DNA of 64,000 bases, from the NCBI RefSeq assembly GCF_014641555.1, contig NZ_BMHY01000005.1, positions 397,238 through 461,237 on the forward strand, in the 5' to 3' direction. The notes beneath the pieces were generated by a model. That model worked only from the letters and a program-made list of their open reading frames with translations. It was not told the DNA's origin and did not search any database. The stretch is from Paenibacillus radicis (ex Gao et al. 2016) (GTDB lineage Bacteria; Bacillota; Bacilli; Paenibacillales; Paenibacillaceae). The translations under genes and the position numbers were made by a program. Positions 31,760 to 41,124 of the stretch are shown piece after piece (within the stretch, counting starts at the first letter, position 1; the number at the start of each line of letters is the position of its first letter).

Positions 31760-34054
31760 TTATTTCTCGATTGCCGTTGTCGCAGTTAGCGGCAGCGGCA
31801 ATTTGATTTCGACAACGGTGCCGACATTCAGTTGGCTTCTGAAATTCATGCTGCCCTTGTGGTTGTCGATAATTTGCTGGCTTACCATCAGCCCGAGTCC
31901 TGTACCCTCATCCTTGCGGGTAAAGAAGGGCTCGCATAGACGACTCAAATCGGGCTCGGATATGCCGCTTCCCTGGTCAGTAATCCGAATAAGAATGCCT
32001 TCCGGCGGAGCGTAACGCAGCTCGATCGTCAATTGTCCGCCATGCGGCATGGACTCGATGCCGTTTTTCATCACATTCAGAAACACTTGCTTCAACTGAT
32101 TGACTTCGCCCATCACCAGAGGAACTTGCTCGTCCAGATAGGTAACTAGACGGATATTATTGAAATTAGCCTCGGAATCAAGCAGCATCACGATATCGCG
32201 CAGCGTATCGCGGATGTTGATTAGTTGGAAGTGAATTGCCTGCGGCTTGGCGACGACAAGAAATTCACTAATGATGAAGTTGATCCTATCGAGCTCTGAC
32301 AGCATGATATCGAAGTAGGCCGGGGACAGCTTCTCATCCCGTTGCAGCAATTGGACGAAGCCGCGCAGCGTCGTCAGCGGATTGCGTACCTCGTGGGCGA
32401 CGCCCGCCGCAAGCTGGCCGACAACCGACAGCTTCTCCGAACGGCGCAGCACCTCTTCCGTATGCTTTCTGGCCGTAATATTCCGGGAAATGGTGGCGAT
32501 CGCAACGATTTCACCCGATTCATTCCGAATCGGTGAGATCGTCAAGCTCACATCGATCGGATTGCCCTCTTTGCTGTAGCGAACGGTTTCTTGGTCTGTG
32601 ATCGAGCCGCCGTTCTTCACGATGTCCAGCAGTTTTTGAAATTCCTCGCGGTATTCCTCCGGGACATTGTCCAGTTTCGTGCCAAGCGCTTCCTGCTCGC
32701 TCCAGCCATAGATCGTCTCGAACGCCTTGTTAATCTGGATGAGGAAGCCTGATAGATCCGATACATGAATAGCATCGGAAGTATGGTTGACGAAGGATTC
32801 CAAGTATTGCTTCGTATGGCGGATCTCTTCGGTTGCGTCTTTAAGCTGCGTAGTGTACGTTTGCAGATTGTGACTCATCGTGTTGACCCTTGATGCGAGA
32901 AGCCCAAGCTCGTCACTGCTTGTCACGGCCACCTGTACGCCAAAATTGCCTTGCGCAATTTCATTAACCTTGCTTAAAATTTGGTTCAATGAACGGATAA
33001 TGAAGGCCGCCAAAAAAGAACTGGCAGCTGCCGTGAACAAGATGAGCCCAAGCGAGATTAGAGCTTGCACCGACAATTGCCGCAGCAGCGTGTTCTGAAT
33101 AGTGCCCAGATCAAAGGTAATGCCGATGACTGTCGTACTCTGGCCGACAATGGGAACGAAGCTTTTCAACACTTCATGTCCGTTAATATGATCTCTGGTC
33201 GTCACCACATCCCCAGTGGATTTCGCCAGCATAATATTCTCATTGTCGTTGCGGCCGATATAGTCGTTATTGCCGAAAATAACGCTGCGAACGTCAAGGT
33301 TGTATATAGGCATTCCTTTTTTTATTTTGATGATCGGTTTTTTGCCGACGAATTCGGTGTTGAAGCCGGTCACTTCGAGAATGGATGAATTGTCTTTCAG
33401 CACCTGAGAAGCGATGGCTTCGCTGCCGCTCGACTGTTCAAATTTCATAAACACGTCGGCGTTAATAAACGGGTTAATCATATAGTTGGTCGTGCCGTCA
33501 TAATAGCTGCCCCATTTATTAATGTGCGAAGGGTTGGAAGTCGCATAGTTGATGGGGCCTGCCCAGAAGTGACTAAGCTTTTGTCCTTCTTTTATGGTGA
33601 CGGGATCAAGGTCAAACAATTGGTTGAATGCGGTATACCAATAACCCCAGGTTTTCGAACTGATGTTAAGCTCTGCCGGGTCGGATGATTTCACTGCGAC
33701 GATATCATTCGAGGTTCTAACCCATAGTGTAATGTCATCGACGCCGAGCTGCTTGCTGAGTACTTCGAGCTGTTCGTTACTGACGTTGGCGATATCCGGA
33801 TCAAGCTGGTTCTGGGCGGCGATTGCCGCGAGGCGCAGCTTCTCTCCCAGACTGTTTTCAATTAGGCGCCGGGATTGCTGGGCTGTCTCCATCGATTGCC
33901 CGATTTGCTTGGCGATGACGAGCATCTGCTGCTCGGCATTGGATTGCAGTTCAAGCTTGGAGTTGAAATAGTAGATAGATATATTGAGAAGCAGGACGAC
34001 GGTTACCGTTAAAGAGATAAACCATGCTAGCTTAGCTTTGATCGACAATCGCAT
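31760..34054 (-). CDS. PAS-containing sensor histidine kinase
   Basis: About 764 residues: membrane span (about 8-28), large extracytoplasmic Cache-like domain (about 40-320), second span, HAMP domain (about 345-400), PAS domain (about 415-530), HisKA box with AHEVRNPLTTLRGF (His) and HATPase with FFTRKDEGTGLGLMV. The domain order resembles sporulation/KinB-like orphan kinases and NtrB-like kinases. No response regulator is adjacent, so it is an orphan. The start is the ATG at 34054 or the TTG at 34048; GGGAGG fits the TTG better (8-base spacing). Confidence 0.85.
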   Translation of the reverse strand: MRLSIKAKLAWFISLTVTVVLLLNISIYYFNSKLELQSNAEQQMLVIAKQIGQSMETAQQSRRLIENSLGEKLRLAAIAAQNQLDPDIANVSNEQLEVLSKQLGVDDITLWVRTSNDIVAVKSSDPAELNISSKTWGYWYTAFNQLFDLDPVTIKEGQKLSHFWAGPINYATSNPSHINKWGSYYDGTTNYMINPFINADVFMKFEQSSGSEAIASQVLKDNSSILEVTGFNTEFVGKKPIIKIKKGMPIYNLDVRSVIFGNNDYIGRNDNENIMLAKSTGDVVTTRDHINGHEVLKSFVPIVGQSTTVIGITFDLGTIQNTLLRQLSVQALISLGLILFTAAASSFLAAFIIRSLNQILSKVNEIAQGNFGVQVAVTSSDELGLLASRVNTMSHNLQTYTTQLKDATEEIRHTKQYLESFVNHTSDAIHVSDLSGFLIQINKAFETIYGWSEQEALGTKLDNVPEEYREEFQKLLDIVKNGGSITDQETVRYSKEGNPIDVSLTISPIRNESGEIVAIATISRNITARKHTEEVLRRSEKLSVVGQLAAGVAHEVRNPLTTLRGFVQLLQRDEKLSPAYFDIMLSELDRINFIISEFLVVAKPQAIHFQLINIRDTLRDIVMLLDSEANFNNIRLVTYLDEQVPLVMGEVNQLKQVFLNVMKNGIESMPHGGQLTIELRYAPPEGILIRITDQGSGISEPDLSRLCEPFFTRKDEGTGLGLMVSQQIIDNHKGSMNFRSQLNVGTVVEIKLPLPLTATTAIEK

Positions 34055-34187
34055 TCCCTCCCGGATGTTCAAGTTCGTGTTAGCTTCCTCATTTTATTTG
34101 ACATGAGAGGCTGGAAATCCTTGTTGCAATGGCAATTTACAGGCAATCGCGATAGATTGATCCCATCGGTCTGAAATAGTGAAAGCA

Positions 34188-34236
34188 CAAAGAAGCGCAT
34201 CCTGCGGCAAGATAGCCTGCTTGATGCGCTTCTTTA
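34188..34236. terminator. Bidirectional terminator
   Basis: AAAGAAGCGCATC ... GATGCGCTTCTTT with A- and T-rich flanks ends the minus-strand membrane-protein gene. Confidence 0.75.
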
Positions 34237-34275
34237 AGAGATGAGGCCGGGCGGGCGGCTTCTTGTTGTAGAGGA

Positions 34276-34782
34276 TTAGTCCTCTTTTCTATGACGAACG
34301 ATAAGGATAAGGGCTCCGATTGCAACGAACGCGATCGCGAAAAACGGGCGAAGATGCGTCATACTGTTCAAAAATGCACCGAGCGAGAATACGGCGAAGA
34401 ACAGCAGCGAGAGCACGGTTAGAATATTAATCGGGATCAGCAGCCATTTGTTGCGGTTGCCGAACCAATAGAATTCGAAGAGGCCTACGGCAACTGCTAG
34501 AATAAAGCCGGGCCACATGTACTGCCAATTATCGAAGAGCATGGCGATCTGAGAGACGAAACCGGCTGTGAATAGTATGCCCCCTGGAATGAGCATTCCC
34601 ACTCCTCTTCGGCCCGTCATGGAGAAGTACATCCAGTGGAAGAACAAGCCGAGCGGAATGACGAACATGGTAGGCCAGAAATAAGCGAATAGATTGCCTG
34701 GACCGAAGGAAGGGCCCTGATTGAGAAAAAGATAAGCGCCGAACAAAATAAGTACGGGACCGAGTATCGTCCTTTTAGTCAT
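34276..34782 (-). CDS. LiaI/LiaF-like membrane protein
   Basis: A 168-residue protein with about five or six membrane spans (for example ILGPVLILFGAYLFL and WPGFILAVAVGLFEFYWF). The arrangement is like the DUF5668/LiaI-type membrane domain found in envelope-stress proteins. It ends in a short basic/acidic tail RHRKED. It lacks the C-terminal LiaF domain. Single gene between a terminator and a 300-base intergenic stretch; function inferred only from topology. Confidence 0.6.
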   Translation of the reverse strand: MTKRTILGPVLILFGAYLFLNQGPSFGPGNLFAYFWPTMFVIPLGLFFHWMYFSMTGRRGVGMLIPGGILFTAGFVSQIAMLFDNWQYMWPGFILAVAVGLFEFYWFGNRNKWLLIPINILTVLSLLFFAVFSLGAFLNSMTHLRPFFAIAFVAIGALILIVRHRKED

Positions 34783-34899
34783 GCCTTATAACTCCTTTGC
34801 CTCATTAATTTGCATTGTTGTTTTTTCATCGTCTTGCTGTTGAAATAAGCATAACATAGCAGTCTTGGCGCTGTCCTCGTCCTCTGGGTATTCGATGAA

Positions 34900-34915
34900 C
34901 TAGACTAAAGTCTAG
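34900..34915. promoter_or_regulatory. Inverted repeat CTAGACT-AA-AGTCTAG
   Basis: A perfect 7-2-7 palindrome in the 307-base gap between the LiaI-like gene and the acidic-protein gene. It could be an operator. Nothing else besides the promoter at 35031 is seen in this gap. Confidence 0.35.
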
Positions 34916-35030
34916 CTTTGCAGATGTCGAAAAAAGGTCTTTATTGTCCAACGAGAGCGGGGCCTCCCGTGATTTTGAAATATAAGCGTTCATTAGGCAA
35001 AAGCTCTTACATTCCGACAATTTACACCTC

Positions 35031-35058
35031 TTGTTATCTATCATGGAAGCGCTACAAT
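35031..35058 (+). promoter_or_regulatory. Promoter of the acidic-protein gene
   Basis: TTGTTA, 16 bases, TACAAT, ending 31 bases before the ATG. Confidence 0.55.
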
Positions 35059-35089
35059 TATAAGTATTCAAGACTAGGAGGTGATAACG

Positions 35090-35290
35090 ATGAGCCAAGA
35101 GGAAGAAGTTGTACAAGCGGTGGAAGAGGTAGTTGAAGCGGCAGCTGAAGAGGTTGTGGAAGAAGCTGTAGAGGCTGAGGAAGCTGAAGCAGTAGAGGAA
35201 GAAGTGGAAGCGGCTGCTGAAGAAGCAGCGGTTGCAGAAGAAGAATCGGCAGCGGCAGCTGACGAAGCATCTGAGGGAGAAACGGATTAA
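35090..35290 (+). CDS. 66-residue all-acidic low-complexity protein
   Basis: The ATG at 35090 follows a full-strength ribosome site AGGAGGTGAT. The product is built almost only from Glu, Ala and Val, with 26 Glu and 2 Asp and no Lys, Arg, His or aromatic residue. Heptad-like EEVVEAA patterns predict one long, very acidic helix. It has its own promoter and terminator, so expression looks deliberate. I know no family; a metal or cation binder, a DNA mimic or a partner for a basic protein are possibilities without direct support. The low complexity makes homology searches unreliable. Confidence 0.65.
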   Translation: MSQEEEVVQAVEEVVEAAAEEVVEEAVEAEEAEAVEEEVEAAAEEAAVAEEESAAAADEASEGETD

Positions 35291-35324
35291 TGATTGCGGT
35301 CATTTTAAATAGTAATATTACCCG

Positions 35325-35351
35325 TCCCCTTCGATCTGAAGGGGATTATTT
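35325..35351 (+). terminator. Terminator of the acidic-protein gene
   Basis: TCCCCTTC / GAAGGGGA stem followed by TTATTT. Confidence 0.6.
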
Positions 35352-35439
35352 GCGTTGAATGCCTATCAGTAAGGAAAAAAGAGGAAAATATGAGGCTGAG
35401 CCGTATATATATTATAACCTTAACTAGGAGGCGGCTGGC

Positions 35440-35868
35440 ATGAAAAGCATTAAACCGGGCAGAGGCCCATCGGCTATGGGCGCAGCAGGCAGTATTGGCG
35501 CCGTTATTTTCGGAATCTTATGGACAATTATCGCCTTTTCGATAACGAGGAATGCACCGTTTCCGCTAATCGGCATCGTTTTTCCGCTATTTGGCGTTGT
35601 TTTCGTCATAACGGGGATAGTCAATGCGGTCGTTCATTATAAAAATGCGACGGGAGAAAACCGGATGTCGATCGTCGATATCGTTGATGCCAGCGAGGAG
35701 CCTGATCCGCTCGATCGCTACTACCGTGGAGAACGCAGGGAAGGCCGCACAACGCTTGCCTCAGCAGAACCGGAAGAGGCGAAGAAATTTTGTCCATATT
35801 GCGGAACCCGTCTAGCTTCGGCCGATTATGAATATTGTCCGCAATGCGGCAAACCGTTGCAGGGATGA
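35440..35868 (+). CDS. Membrane protein with C-terminal zinc ribbon
   Basis: A 142-residue protein with two membrane spans (about 18-38 and 45-65), a charged linker, and a C-terminal zinc ribbon with CPYCGTRL and CPQCGKPL. RBS TAGGAGGCG lies 9 bases upstream of the start. Similar two-span plus ribbon proteins in Bacillales are uncharacterised. The last 30 bases are tandemly repeated beyond the stop (35835-35925). Confidence 0.7.
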   Translation: MKSIKPGRGPSAMGAAGSIGAVIFGILWTIIAFSITRNAPFPLIGIVFPLFGVVFVITGIVNAVVHYKNATGENRMSIVDIVDASEEPDPLDRYYRGERREGRTTLASAEPEEAKKFCPYCGTRLASADYEYCPQCGKPLQG

Positions 35869-35925
35869 AATTTTGTCCGCGTGCGGCAAACCGTTGTAGG
35901 GATGTTTTTGTCCGCGTGCGGCAAA
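35835..35925 (+). repeat. Tandem copies of a gene end
   Basis: TTGTCCGC...GCGGCAAACC recurs from 35835, 35873 and 35908 (38- and 35-bp steps). The first copy codes the last zinc knuckle of the preceding gene; the others are non-coding relics of slippage or duplication. Confidence 0.7.
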
Positions 35926-36037
35926 CGAACAAACGAGCTGTCACCGATGCGGGTTGCAAGCAGGCTTGTCGCTGATGTATGCTCTTTAATAAATATAAGA
36001 ACAGATAAGTTTGTTTAAGAAGAAGGAGAACCACCAG

Positions 36038-36784
36038 ATGATTACAATAAAGACAGCTGCAGAAATTAACCGGATGCATGAAGCGGGAAAAATATTGGCG
36101 GAGTGCCACCGTCAAATCGCCAACCTGATTGAGCCGGGCATCACGTCCCATGAAATCGATCAGTTTGTAGAAAAGCTGCTGAAGCAGCATGGCGCTACGG
36201 CGGAGCAAAAGGGCTACAAAGGTTATCCCTATGCAACTTGCGCGTCGGTTAACGATGTGATTTGCCACGGCTTTCCGAAGAAGGAAAAGCTGAACGCCGG
36301 CGACATCGTTACCATTGATATGGTCGTGAACCTGAACGGATGGCTGGCGGACTCCGCTTGGTCGTACGCAGTCGGCGAAGTGTCGGAGGAGGCCGACCGC
36401 CTTCTGCGCGTGACGAAGGAATCACTTTACAAAGGCATTGAGCAAGCCGTTGCAGGCAACCGGATTGGCGACGTCTCGCATGCAATTCAAGTGTATGCCG
36501 AATCGGAAGGCTTCTCCGTCGTTCGCGACTTCATCGGACACGGTATCGGTCAAGTAATGCATGAGGATCCGCAAGTTCCGCATTACGGCCCGCCGAACAA
36601 AGGTCCGCGTATTAAAGAAGGAATGGTGTTTACGATCGAGCCGATGCTGAACGTGGGCACCTACCTGACGAAGATTGATTCGGACGGTTGGACCGCACGG
36701 ACGAGAGACGGCAAGCTCTCTGCGCAATATGAGCATACAATTGCAATAACAGCAGACGGTCCGATTATTCTGACCGCTCAATAA
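36038..36784 (+). CDS. map: Methionine aminopeptidase, type I
   Basis: A 248-residue cytoplasmic enzyme that removes the initiator methionine from new proteins. It has the pita-bread fold motifs: DVICHG (His), VTIDMVVNLNGWLADSAW (two metal Asp), GHGIG (metal His), EPM (metal Glu) and QYEHTIA (metal Glu). ATG at 36038 with AAGGAG 10 bases upstream. It is not in the ribosomal-protein cluster where the main map usually lies, so it is probably a second copy. Confidence 0.92.
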   Translation: MITIKTAAEINRMHEAGKILAECHRQIANLIEPGITSHEIDQFVEKLLKQHGATAEQKGYKGYPYATCASVNDVICHGFPKKEKLNAGDIVTIDMVVNLNGWLADSAWSYAVGEVSEEADRLLRVTKESLYKGIEQAVAGNRIGDVSHAIQVYAESEGFSVVRDFIGHGIGQVMHEDPQVPHYGPPNKGPRIKEGMVFTIEPMLNVGTYLTKIDSDGWTARTRDGKLSAQYEHTIAITADGPIILTAQ

Positions 36785-36791
36785 GAAGGAA

Positions 36792-36858
36792 GCAGAACCG
36801 CCTCACGGCTTGTGAATGATCGGAATGACCGATCGTTTGCCGTGTGGCGGTTCTTTTT
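36792..36858 (+). terminator. Terminator of map
   Basis: AGAACCGCC-CACGGC and GCCGTG-GGCGGTTCT arms, then five T. Confidence 0.75.
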
Positions 36859-37012
36859 ACGATGATGCCCGTTTGACGGGAATGGCGGAGCGAGTTACGC
36901 TATCGGTAGAATATAAAGCAAGCGCATTCATTCCATATTGCCAGGCCGCCGGATGGGGCGGCTCAGGCGGTGCGGTGAAGGGATACGGGCGGACGAACAG
37001 GAGAGCGGGAGC

Positions 37013-38986
37013 ATGGCGGGACAAGGCAATGCAAGCCGGCGCAACGTGGGCATATTTGCACATGTTGACGCAGGCAAGACGACAACAACGGAGCATATGC
37101 TCTACTTGAGCGGGCGAACCCGGGCTTTAGGCAGCGTCGATGCGGGGACGGCGCTGACCGATTGGATGGAGGTGGAGCGGGAGCGGGGTATCTCGGTACG
37201 CGCTGCGACCACCTCCTGTACTTGGAGAGGTGCAAGCATCAACATCGTCGATACCCCAGGGCATGTCGATTTTCTGTCTGAGGTGGAGCGTTCATTGCGG
37301 GTTATGGACGGAGCGGTGCTCATCGTATCCGCGGTGGAAGGCGTACAGGCACAGACGGAAATGATCTGGAACGCGCTGCGCAAGCTTCGGATTCCGACGG
37401 TCATTTATGTGAATAAAATGGATCGGATCGGCGCGGACCGCGAAGCGGTGCTGCACGGTATTCACAGTTATTTGACGAGGGATGCAGTTGAGGTGCAGCA
37501 GCCGCTGGGCAGCGAGCAGCAGTTTGCGGGCAGCGCAGATTTGTGGACCGCATCCGAGGATGAGCGGACGGAGCTTCTGGAAGCGGTGGCTGAGCGAGAT
37601 GAGGAGCTGCTGCTTCGTTATGTAGCAGGGGAGAGTGTACCGCTTGCGGAATGGAAAGAGCAGGCTGCGGCTTTATCGAGACAGGGCAAGCTGTTCCCTG
37701 TCTTGTATGGCGCATCGGGTAAGGGGGTCGGAATCGAAGCTCTGTTGGATGCGATTCTTCACTATTTACCAGAGCCGGGCGGTGACCGGAACGCGCCGTT
37801 GTCCGGTATTGTATTCAAGATTGAACGTGACAAAACGATGGGGCGTATGGCGTATGTCCGCCTCTATGACGGGGCGATGAGCAATCGCGATGTCATTCGC
37901 AACGCCACGCAAAACGTCGATGAAAAGGTAACCCAAATCCGCAAAGTCGAAGGCGGCCGGTCGGAGGATTTAGGCGTACTTGAGGCGGGAGATATTGCTG
38001 CGGTATGCGGGATGTCGCATGTGCGGATTGGCGACATATTAGGCGTTGCCGATGCGGTGCCTGAGGAAGTGCGGCTGGCTGTGCCGCTGTTGACCGTGCA
38101 GGCGCATTGGCCGGATGAGCAGCAATACCCGGCTGTCGTGAGCGCGCTGCAGGAGCTGTCCGACGAAGATCCGCTGCTCGATGTGCAGTGGCTGCAGGAT
38201 GAACGGGAGCTGCATGTGAAGGTTATGGGGCCGATCCAGCTGGAGATTTTAACGACGGTGCTTGCTGCCCGTTACGGTCTGGATGTGCGATTCGGACAGC
38301 CGTCGATCATTTATAAGGAAACACCGCGTCAATCGGGAGAAGGCTACGTCGCTTATCTGATGCCGAAGCCGTGCTGGGCGATACTACGGTTTCGTTTGGA
38401 GCCTGGAGAGCGAGATAGCGGGTTGACCTATGAAGCATTTGTAAGATCCGAGGATTTGCTGCCGCAATATCAGAACGAGGTTGCGCGGCGAGTTCCAGAG
38501 GCGCTGCAGCAGGGGCTCCGCGGCTGGGAGGTTGTCGATTTGAAGGTGACGCTAGTCGAGGGCCAGCATCATGTGTGGCACACGCATCCGCTTGATTTTG
38601 CAGTAGCGACTCCTATGGGCATTATGAATGGTCTTGCCGCTGTCGGCACGAAGCTTCTTGAGCCTGTACTGCATTTTCGAATCGTGGTACCGGAAGAAAA
38701 TGGCGGGCGCGTCATGAACGATCTGTCGATGATGCGAGGAAGCTTTGATGCTCCCGTATTGCAAGGCGACCGTATGCTTATAGAGGGCAAGGTGCCAGCA
38801 GCTACGTCGCTCTCCTATTCCGTGGAGCTGAACTCGCTGACGAAGGGCAGGGGGACGATGGCTACCTTTTTCGCCGGTTATGAGGAGTGTCCCCCGGATG
38901 TTGAAGCCGAACGGGCGCGCCGAGGCGTCAACCCGCTCGACCAGTCGAAATATATTTTGAGCGTACGCAAGGCGTTACAGGGCTAG
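37013..38986 (+). CDS. TetM/EF-G-like translational GTPase
   Basis: A 657-residue GTPase of the ribosomal-protection family (TetM, TetO, OtrA). G1 is AHVDAGKTT, G3 DTPGH, G4 NKMD, followed by EF-G-like domains II-V with GTKLLEPVLHFRI matching the TetM domain IV/V region. TetM-type proteins dislodge tetracycline from the ribosome. Here the loop before that motif reads HHVWHTHPLDF instead of the YSPVS-type tip used by TetM, so tetracycline resistance should not be assumed. ATG at 37013 with GGGAG 4 bases upstream; an in-frame TTG at 36938 is an alternative. Its stop overlaps that of yeiH (convergent). Confidence 0.82.
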   Translation: MAGQGNASRRNVGIFAHVDAGKTTTTEHMLYLSGRTRALGSVDAGTALTDWMEVERERGISVRAATTSCTWRGASINIVDTPGHVDFLSEVERSLRVMDGAVLIVSAVEGVQAQTEMIWNALRKLRIPTVIYVNKMDRIGADREAVLHGIHSYLTRDAVEVQQPLGSEQQFAGSADLWTASEDERTELLEAVAERDEELLLRYVAGESVPLAEWKEQAAALSRQGKLFPVLYGASGKGVGIEALLDAILHYLPEPGGDRNAPLSGIVFKIERDKTMGRMAYVRLYDGAMSNRDVIRNATQNVDEKVTQIRKVEGGRSEDLGVLEAGDIAAVCGMSHVRIGDILGVADAVPEEVRLAVPLLTVQAHWPDEQQYPAVVSALQELSDEDPLLDVQWLQDERELHVKVMGPIQLEILTTVLAARYGLDVRFGQPSIIYKETPRQSGEGYVAYLMPKPCWAILRFRLEPGERDSGLTYEAFVRSEDLLPQYQNEVARRVPEALQQGLRGWEVVDLKVTLVEGQHHVWHTHPLDFAVATPMGIMNGLAAVGTKLLEPVLHFRIVVPEENGGRVMNDLSMMRGSFDAPVLQGDRMLIEGKVPAATSLSYSVELNSLTKGRGTMATFFAGYEECPPDVEAERARRGVNPLDQSKYILSVRKALQG

Positions 38987-40053
38987 TTGCTGAACAAGTG
39001 AACAAGCAGCGTGCCGGCCGACAGGAGTACGGAAGTTATTGTCACGGCCGCCAATGGCCGGAGCGCTTTTGCCCGAACGGCTTTCAGATCGACGTTGAGG
39101 CCAAGTCCGACCATCGCCATTGCCAGAAGGAAGGTCGCCGCTTGCGCCAGAAACTTCAAGGCAGAGTCCGGAATGGCGAATGCGGTATGGGCGGAAAAGG
39201 TGCCGAAGGCGCTCATCGCCATGAAGCCGAGCAGAAACCAGGGGAACGCAATTTTGGCTGCGGCCTCATCCTTGCCCTTGCTTCTGCGTTTCATGATGAG
39301 AATAAATGCAAAGCTGAGCGGAATGAGCATGAAGACGCGAGCCAGCTTGGCGAGCAGGCCCATTACGACCGCGTCTTCGCCAGCCGGCTGGGCGGCCAAT
39401 GCAACATGGGCAATCTCATGCAGGCTAATGCCGGCCCAGGCGCCGTATTGCTCCGCGCTTAGCGGCAGCAGCGGCTGGAGCAGCGTATAGCCCAAGGCGG
39501 TAATGGTGCCGATGAGGGCGATCAGTCCGGCTCCGATGGCGGTGTCGCTATCGCGGGATTTCAGAATAGGCGATACTGCGGCAATGGCCGCTGCACCGCA
39601 AATGCCGGTGCCGACACCAAGCAGCAGCGACAGGGAAAAGTCAGCTTTGAGCCGCCGTGCAAGCCATATTGTAAGGCCGATAGCGAAGACGGCAACGACG
39701 GCAGCTTGCAGCAGCAGCCCCCAGCCTTGCTGGAGCACGGTACCGATATTGAGCCGAAGGCCGAATAAAATGATGGCAAAACGAAGCAGCTGCTTGGATG
39801 CCAATTGAATGCCTTTTCTCCATTGCTCGGGATATCCGAATAACTGGCGGTAAAGGACGGCGCCGCTAATAGCGAGTGCCATCTGGCCTAACCGGTTGAA
39901 GCCTGGCAGCAGAGCTAGGCCGTAAGCGGCCGCAGCAAGGAAAATGGTAAAGGCGAGACCGCCGAGCCATTCTTTTAGATGGAGCATGTCGCCGTGATGG
40001 CGATCCTGCTTGTTGTGCCGATACGGAAGGGTGTTGTCGGATAGCGTTCGCAT
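38983..40053 (-). CDS. yeiH: YeiH/UPF0324 family membrane protein
   Basis: A 356-residue protein with about ten spans, of the YeiH (UPF0324) family, proposed to export sulfate or sulfonate-type anions. The GVGTGICGAAAIAAVSP motif and the DSDTAIGAGLIALIGT block are hallmarks. ATG at 40053 with AAGAGGTG upstream. A LysR gene is divergent, the same arrangement as yeiH-yeiE in E. coli, so it is most likely controlled by that regulator. Confidence 0.85.
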   Translation of the reverse strand: MRTLSDNTLPYRHNKQDRHHGDMLHLKEWLGGLAFTIFLAAAAYGLALLPGFNRLGQMALAISGAVLYRQLFGYPEQWRKGIQLASKQLLRFAIILFGLRLNIGTVLQQGWGLLLQAAVVAVFAIGLTIWLARRLKADFSLSLLLGVGTGICGAAAIAAVSPILKSRDSDTAIGAGLIALIGTITALGYTLLQPLLPLSAEQYGAWAGISLHEIAHVALAAQPAGEDAVVMGLLAKLARVFMLIPLSFAFILIMKRRSKGKDEAAAKIAFPWFLLGFMAMSAFGTFSAHTAFAIPDSALKFLAQAATFLLAMAMVGLGLNVDLKAVRAKALRPLAAVTITSVLLSAGTLLVHLFSN

Positions 40054-40126
40054 GAGCGGTTCACCTCTTGTTGTAGAACGATTGGGAAATCGTCGTTTGT
40101 TTGTATGAATTAAGCTTAATTGAATC

Positions 40127-40185
40127 CTTATCATAAGAAAAATAAATAGTTCTAATCGTTATAATAATAGTATGCTTATTATAAA
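40127..40185. promoter_or_regulatory. Two CTTAT-N-ATAAG LysR sites
   Basis: CTTAT-C-ATAAG (40127-40137) and CTTAT-T-ATAAA (40175-40185), 48 bp apart, lie between the divergent yeiH and LysR genes and look like recognition and activation sites. Confidence 0.5.
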
Positions 40186-40211
40186 TCTGTAGATGGTGGA
40201 GGGCGTGACGC

Positions 40212-41111
40212 ATGGATCAATCTTTGCTCGTATTTATGACGGTTGCGGAGAAGATGAATTTCACGCGGGCGGCCGAGGCGCTTCATATGACGCAGCCTGC
40301 AGTGAGCCAGCATATTCAATCGCTGGAGAGCGCGATGGGCACGAAGCTGCTGGAGCGCAGCAACAAGTATGTGCGGTTGAATGAAGCGGGGGAGATCGTC
40401 TATCGGCATGGGAAGGAAATTGCCGGACTGTATGCGAGCATGCAAAGTCTGGTTAATGACCTGATGAATGAGGCAAGCGGCACTCTGGCTATCGGGGCCA
40501 GCTACACGTTTGGCGAATATGCGCTTCCTCATACAATTGCCTATTTGCAGCACCATTATCCGGAAATCAAACCGACGATTACGATTGGCAATACGAAGGA
40601 GATAGCCGAGCTTGTCGCTGGCAGACAGCTAGATATCGGTATCATAGAGGGCGAGCTTCAGCATGGAAGGCTGCATGTAGAGCCTTTTGCGAAGGATCGG
40701 ATGTACATTGTTGCTTCCTCGGCGCATCCCGTCCTAGGCGGACTTGAGGACGTTTCTATAGATTTTCTTAGGGATCAGACATGGATCGTTCGGGAGGAAG
40801 GTTCCGGCACACGTGAGGCTACGGAGCGGATGTTCAGCGATATCGGGCTGCAATCTCCGGCAACAATGGAGTTTGGCAGCACGCAAATTATTAAGGAGTC
40901 CGTGGAAGCGGGTTTAGGGATCACGCTGCTGTCTCATTGGGCCGTGCGTAAGGAAATCAAGCTGGGCACGCTAAACAGGCTGACCCTGAAGGGCCAGCCT
41001 GTAGAGAGAGAGTTTTCACTTGTTCGTATTGAGGATCAGCTGCAGACGAAAGCGCTGCAGGTGTTTCTGGAAATTTTGCGCGCCCATCGGGGACTGCCTG
41101 AGCTTGATTAG
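40212..41111 (+). CDS. LysR-family regulator, divergent from yeiH
   Basis: A 299-residue LysR regulator: winged helix at the N-terminus (MNFTRAAEALHMTQPAVSQHIQ) and a periplasmic-binding-type effector domain (about 90-295) with LTLLSHWAV near 235. RBS GGAGGGCG lies 5-12 bases upstream. The pairing with yeiH suggests it is the YeiE/CysL-type regulator of that transporter, probably responding to a sulfur or anion signal. Confidence 0.87.
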   Translation: MDQSLLVFMTVAEKMNFTRAAEALHMTQPAVSQHIQSLESAMGTKLLERSNKYVRLNEAGEIVYRHGKEIAGLYASMQSLVNDLMNEASGTLAIGASYTFGEYALPHTIAYLQHHYPEIKPTITIGNTKEIAELVAGRQLDIGIIEGELQHGRLHVEPFAKDRMYIVASSAHPVLGGLEDVSIDFLRDQTWIVREEGSGTREATERMFSDIGLQSPATMEFGSTQIIKESVEAGLGITLLSHWAVRKEIKLGTLNRLTLKGQPVEREFSLVRIEDQLQTKALQVFLEILRAHRGLPELD

Positions 41112-41124
41112 GTTAGTCCGTTCT

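Noticed and set aside
31749..33971. Several plus-strand frames opposite the PAS sensor kinase
   Set aside because: They are shadows of a well-supported kinase gene.
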